Assembly: GCF_004124325.1 (NCBI RefSeq)
Contig: NZ_QBDT01000001.1
Coordinates: 4,216,001 to 4,280,000, forward strand
Direction: 5' to 3'
DNA: 64,000 bases
Source: Streptomyces sp. L2
Lineage (GTDB): Bacteria; Actinomycetota; Actinomycetes; Streptomycetales; Streptomycetaceae
The notes beneath the pieces are model-generated. The model was not told the origin of the DNA. It was given only the letters and a program-made list of their open reading frames with translations, and made no database searches. The first letter of the stretch is position 1; every line of letters begins with the position of its first letter. This document shows, one piece after another, positions 61,137-64,000 of this stretch. The position numbers and the translations under genes were made by a program.

Positions 61137-61844
61137 ATGGCGAGACGAACGGCAGCACGACCGACGGCAACCTCGGCGAACACCGGACCGGCACAGGTCG
61201 CCCCGGCCCGCCGCCCGGAGCTGCGCCTGCCCCCGCCCTCCCCCTGGCCCGGCGCCGAGCTGGAACCGGACGGCGACTACGACGGCCTGGAGTTCCGGGA
61301 CGCGGACCTCTCCGGCCACGACGGCGCGGGCGCCCGCTTCATGGACTGCGCGCTGACGGGCTGCGCCCTGGACGAGACGGCACTAAGCCGGGCCCGGTTC
61401 CTCGACACGGTCCTTACCGGCATCCGGGGCGTCGGCACGAACCTGGCGGAGTCGACGTTCCGCGACGTCGAAGTCCTCGACCCCCGCCTCGGCGGCACCC
61501 AACTCCACGGCGCCGTCCTCGAACGGGTCGTCATCCGCGGCGGCAAGATCGACTACCTGAACCTCCGCGAGGCCCGCCTCAAGGACGTCGTCTTCGACAA
61601 CTGCGTCCTCGTCGAACCGGACTTCGCCGGCGCCCACCTGGAACGCGTCGAGTTCACCGACTCCGCCCTGCGCGGAGCCGACTTCGGCGGTACGACCCTG
61701 AAGGACGTCGACCTACGCGGCGCGTCCCCCCTGGACATCACCCGAGGCCTGGACCGCCTGAGAGGCTCGGCCATCACCCCGGCCCAACTACTGGACCTGG
61801 CCCCGGCCCTGGCAGCGGAGCTGGGCATCAAAGTCCTCCCCTGA
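61137..61844 (+). CDS. Pentapeptide-repeat protein
   Basis: A 235-residue protein. After a ~45-residue Pro/Ala region come pentapeptide repeats (A(D/N)LXX type): FRDADLSGHDGAGARFMDCA, then ARFLDTVLTGIRGVGTNLAE, LREARLKDVVFDNCVLVEPD and FTDSALRGADFGGTTLKDVD. They would fold as a right-handed quadrilateral beta-helix. Such proteins can mimic DNA and protect gyrase, but most have no known role. ATG 61137; it is divergent from the desaturase-like gene. Confidence 0.85.
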   Translation: MARRTAARPTATSANTGPAQVAPARRPELRLPPPSPWPGAELEPDGDYDGLEFRDADLSGHDGAGARFMDCALTGCALDETALSRARFLDTVLTGIRGVGTNLAESTFRDVEVLDPRLGGTQLHGAVLERVVIRGGKIDYLNLREARLKDVVFDNCVLVEPDFAGAHLERVEFTDSALRGADFGGTTLKDVDLRGASPLDITRGLDRLRGSAITPAQLLDLAPALAAELGIKVLP

Positions 61845-61967
61845 CCCCCCATGGGGAGTATTGGGCCAAACCCCGCGCCCGTGAACCAACGCCAAGAACG
61901 CAGCCAGCGCCTCGTGCCCGGAGTCGACCATCGGCTCTCCTTCCTGTGTGCCGGGATGATCAACGAG

Positions 61968-62372
61968 TTACGCGGCCGCGAGTTGTGCCCAGACGAACTT
62001 GCCCCGTTTGCCGAATCTTGCCGAGGGCTGCCAGCCCCAGTGGTCCGCGCACGCCTTGACCAGGCCCAGGCCCCGGCCGTCCTCCAGCTCGGCCAGCTGC
62101 GCGAGGGACTTCGGTGGCTCGGGAGGTGCCGGGTCGGTGTCCCACGCGCCGATCCACACCGCGCCCTCCTCCGTGCGGCGCACCCTGAGCGCGGCCGGCC
62201 CCTTCGTGTGCCGTACGGCGTTGGACACCAGCTCCGCGGCGAGCAGTTCGGCCGTGTCCACGAGCCCGATCAGACCGTGCAGGGTCAGGATCAGACGCAG
62301 GGTGCGGCGGGAGACGGTCACGGCTCTGAGGTCGTTGGGGATGTAGAGGGTGTAGTCCCAGGTTTCGGGCAT
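61968..62372 (-). CDS. RsbW-like ATP-binding regulatory protein (HATPase_c)
   Basis: A 134-residue protein of the GHKL fold. VDTAELLAAELVSNAVRHTK contains the N-box (ELVSNAVRH), GAWDTDPAPPEPP the G1-type Asp, and GRGLGLVKACADHWGW the G2 Gly-loop. This is the streptomycete ATP-binding anti-sigma/regulator type frequently next to XRE-DUF397 pairs. ATG 62372. It is divergent from the XRE gene (~200 bp gap). Partner unknown. Confidence 0.87.
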   Translation of the reverse strand: MPETWDYTLYIPNDLRAVTVSRRTLRLILTLHGLIGLVDTAELLAAELVSNAVRHTKGPAALRVRRTEEGAVWIGAWDTDPAPPEPPKSLAQLAELEDGRGLGLVKACADHWGWQPSARFGKRGKFVWAQLAAA

Positions 62373-62575
62373 GCGGCATCAACTCCGGTGGTGTGAGAGG
62401 GGAGAGGGCGCGCGGTGGCATTGCCGCGGCCGCCTTGGCAGGGCGGAGCGGTGCGCTTCCAGCGCGTGAGCAGTACGTCACTGACGGTAGATCTAAATAT
62501 AGGGACGCAGCAAGCGGGTCCCGTAATCTGACCCCGAACGAGTCACGTGAGCCGGTGTGTTGGGAGACCCAATCG

Positions 62576-63412
62576 ATGGTGAAGAGGCGTGAGCCGACGG
62601 CCCGCCAGATGCGGCTGGCGACCGAGTTGCGCAGACTGCGAGAGGCCGCGGGGTTCAACTCCCGGCAGGCGGCCGAGCTGCTCGGTGTGGCGCCCGCGCA
62701 GATCACCCACATCGAGTCCGGGCTCGCGGGCGTGAGTGAGCAGCGACTTCGGCGGCTTGCCTCTCATTACGCCTGTGCTGACAGCGAGTTCATCGAGTCC
62801 CTGGTCGCCATGACTACCGATCGGACACGCGGGTGGTGGGAGGAGTACCGGGGACTTCTGCCGACCTCGTTCCTGGACCTGTCCGAGTTGGAGTACCACG
62901 CTCGCTTCTTGCGGCACGTGGCCATCCTCTACGTGCCGGGCCTGCTGCAGACGGAGGACTACTCCCGGGCCGTCTTCTCATCCAGGTTGCCCGAGTTGAC
63001 TGCTGACGAGCTTGAACTGCGGATCCAGCACAGAAAGCGACGCCAGCAGTTCGCCGTCCCCTATGAAGCCGTGATCCATGAAGCGGCACTGCGGATCAGG
63101 GTCAGCGACCGGTTGAGCGCCAAGACCCAACTTCTGCGACTCCTCGAACTCTCCGAAGCGGACCACATCACGGTGCGTGTCATCCCCTTCGACCTGGACG
63201 GCTTCTCCTGCGCCGGGAGCGCCATGACGTACGTGGGCGGCGCTGTGTCCAGACTCGACACCGTGGTTCGCGACGCGCTGCACGGCTCGGCGTTCATCGA
63301 CTCCGAGGCTCAGCTCACCACCTATCGAACGAGTTTCCGTAAGGTGGAGGCCGCGTCACTCGACCCTGGGCAGTCGCGTGAATTCGTCCACAGGCTGGTG
63401 AAGGAGCTGTGA
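62576..63412 (+). CDS. XRE-DUF5753 family regulator
   Basis: A 278-residue protein. An N-terminal helix-turn-helix (ARQMRLATELRRLREAAGFN, then SRQAAELLGVAPAQITHIES) is followed by a DUF5753 domain (VAILYVPGLLQTEDYSRAVF ... YEAVIHEAALRIRVSDRLSA ... LDTVVRDALHGSAFIDSEAQ). This is the WhiJ/AbaA-orfA type used with BldB/DUF397 small proteins in development and antibiotic control. ATG 62576. An AT-rich stretch (GGTAGATCTAAATATAGGG, ~62481-62501) in the divergent gap is a promoter candidate. The DUF397 gene follows after 8 bp. Confidence 0.9.
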   Translation: MVKRREPTARQMRLATELRRLREAAGFNSRQAAELLGVAPAQITHIESGLAGVSEQRLRRLASHYACADSEFIESLVAMTTDRTRGWWEEYRGLLPTSFLDLSELEYHARFLRHVAILYVPGLLQTEDYSRAVFSSRLPELTADELELRIQHRKRRQQFAVPYEAVIHEAALRIRVSDRLSAKTQLLRLLELSEADHITVRVIPFDLDGFSCAGSAMTYVGGAVSRLDTVVRDALHGSAFIDSEAQLTTYRTSFRKVEAASLDPGQSREFVHRLVKEL

Positions 63413-63420
63413 GGTCTCTC

Positions 63421-64000
63421 ATGGGTAACTGGCGGAAGTCCTCCTACTCCGGCCCCGGCGACGGCAACGAATGCGTACAGGTCGCCCCCACCCCCACCCA
63501 CATATCCCTCCGAGACTCCAAAGCCCCCGACCGGGCCACCCTCACCTTCCCCACCGCCTCCTTCGCCCCCTTCCTCGGCTTCCTCAAAGGCGCGCCCGGG
63601 ACCTGCCTCCGTACCCCCCGTCGAGCCGCCCGCGTGGCCGTCGTGGACCCGGCGGGAGCCGTTCTGCTGTTCCGGTACGACAACGTGGAGGTCGGGGTTC
63701 ACTGGTCGCTGCCCGGAGGCGGGCTGGAGGCCGGGGAGACCTCGCGCGAGGGAGCCCTGCGGGAGCTGGGGGAGGAGACCGGGTGGACCGACCTCACCCC
63801 CGGCCCACTCCTGTGCACCTGGGAACACGACTTCACGCACGTCGGCCTCCCCGTCCGCCAGCACGAGCACGTCTACGTCACCCCCGGACCGCACCGCGAC
63901 CCCGCCGGGCCCGGTGTGGCGGCGGCCCAGGAGGCCGACGGCATCCTCACCTGGCGTTGGTGGAGCCGCGCCGAACTCGCCGAGGAGCGCGAGCCGGTGT
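63421..64000 (+). CDS. DUF397 domain fused in frame to a Nudix hydrolase (partial, runs off the window)
   Basis: From ATG 63421 the frame is open to the window edge (193 residues). Residues 1-~56 (MGNWRKSSYSGPGDGNECVQ ... HISLRDSKAPDRATLTFPTA ... FLGFLK) are a complete DUF397, the small protein normally paired with XRE-DUF5753. Instead of a stop, it continues through GAPGTCLRTPRRAARVAVVD into a Nudix hydrolase with box GGGLEAGETSREGALRELGE-ETG (~99-121). The Nudix part seems intact up to the edge. A stand-alone Nudix would begin around residue 65 with RTPRRAARVAVVD, but no ATG is there; a GTG at residue 72 would cut its first strand. The join may be a recent fusion or a natural chimera. Confidence 0.8.
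   Translation, partial: MGNWRKSSYSGPGDGNECVQVAPTPTHISLRDSKAPDRATLTFPTASFAPFLGFLKGAPGTCLRTPRRAARVAVVDPAGAVLLFRYDNVEVGVHWSLPGGGLEAGETSREGALRELGEETGWTDLTPGPLLCTWEHDFTHVGLPVRQHEHVYVTPGPHRDPAGPGVAAAQEADGILTWRWWSRAELAEEREPV

Overview
The window is a high-GC chromosomal segment from a Streptomyces. The base composition, GTG starts, mycothiol glycosyltransferase MshA, multiple-sugar ABC ATPase MsiK, BldB/WhiJ-type XRE-DUF397-ATPase module and a whiE-type spore-pigment cluster all point there. The run mshA, gpmA, phoU, phoR-phoP, carD, ispD-ispF, cysS, rlmB, DoxX protein, nucleotidyltransferase, msiK is the order I remember from the core of streptomycete chromosomes; no database was consulted.

Layout. 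1-10 kb is a mixed, partly decayed zone: an aminoglycoside-phosphotransferase-like C-terminus, a TetR gene followed by a HelD-type RNA polymerase helicase, small enzymes (VOC, HAD, GNAT, Nudix), a TetR/FAD-monooxygenase divergent pair, and relics of hemerythrin and LysR genes. 10-19 kb holds an XRE regulator with a clear operator, an HBHA-like Lys/Ala-rich protein, a DUF2516 membrane protein, a receiver-PP2C phosphatase, an NlpC/P60 hydrolase, a methyltransferase, mshA and a YbjN protein. 19-28 kb has an AraC/DUF2000 pair, an orphan lanthipeptide-like precursor beside an MFS exporter, gpmA and several small proteins including a DinB enzyme. 27.7-31 kb is the phosphate module: a 51-residue Cys-rich protein, PhoU, a PHO box, and translationally coupled PhoR-PhoP. 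31-43 kb is housekeeping: a lipoprotein, CarD, the MEP-pathway pair IspD/IspF, CysS, RlmB, and MsiK with a DasR-like site.

43.7-53 kb: after a tRNA-Thr(TGT) flanked by a broken TnpB gene comes a complete type II polyketide cluster in the whiE arrangement. A divergent FAD hydroxylase (ORFVIII-like) faces an operon of ORFI-like protein, cupin, KS-alpha, chain-length factor, ACP, aromatase/cyclase and TcmI-type cyclase; an O-methyltransferase reads toward it. The divergent promoter region carries four direct repeats at a ~35-bp period. 53-64 kb contains a secreted beta-helix protein, a rhomboid-like membrane protein, an amino-acid-oxidase-like flavoprotein, an intact lone TnpB, a DHA2-type MFS exporter, a phytoene-desaturase-like flavoprotein, a pentapeptide protein, and an ATPase/XRE/DUF397 set in which the DUF397 reading frame continues into a Nudix hydrolase that runs off the window.

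Intergenic DNA is unusually repeat-rich: four separate GC-rich tandem arrays (60, 22-23, ~44/22 and 14 bp periods) and several copies of a dispersed hairpin-forming element. Coordinates and starts come from reading frames and visible motifs only; family names are from pattern recognition.
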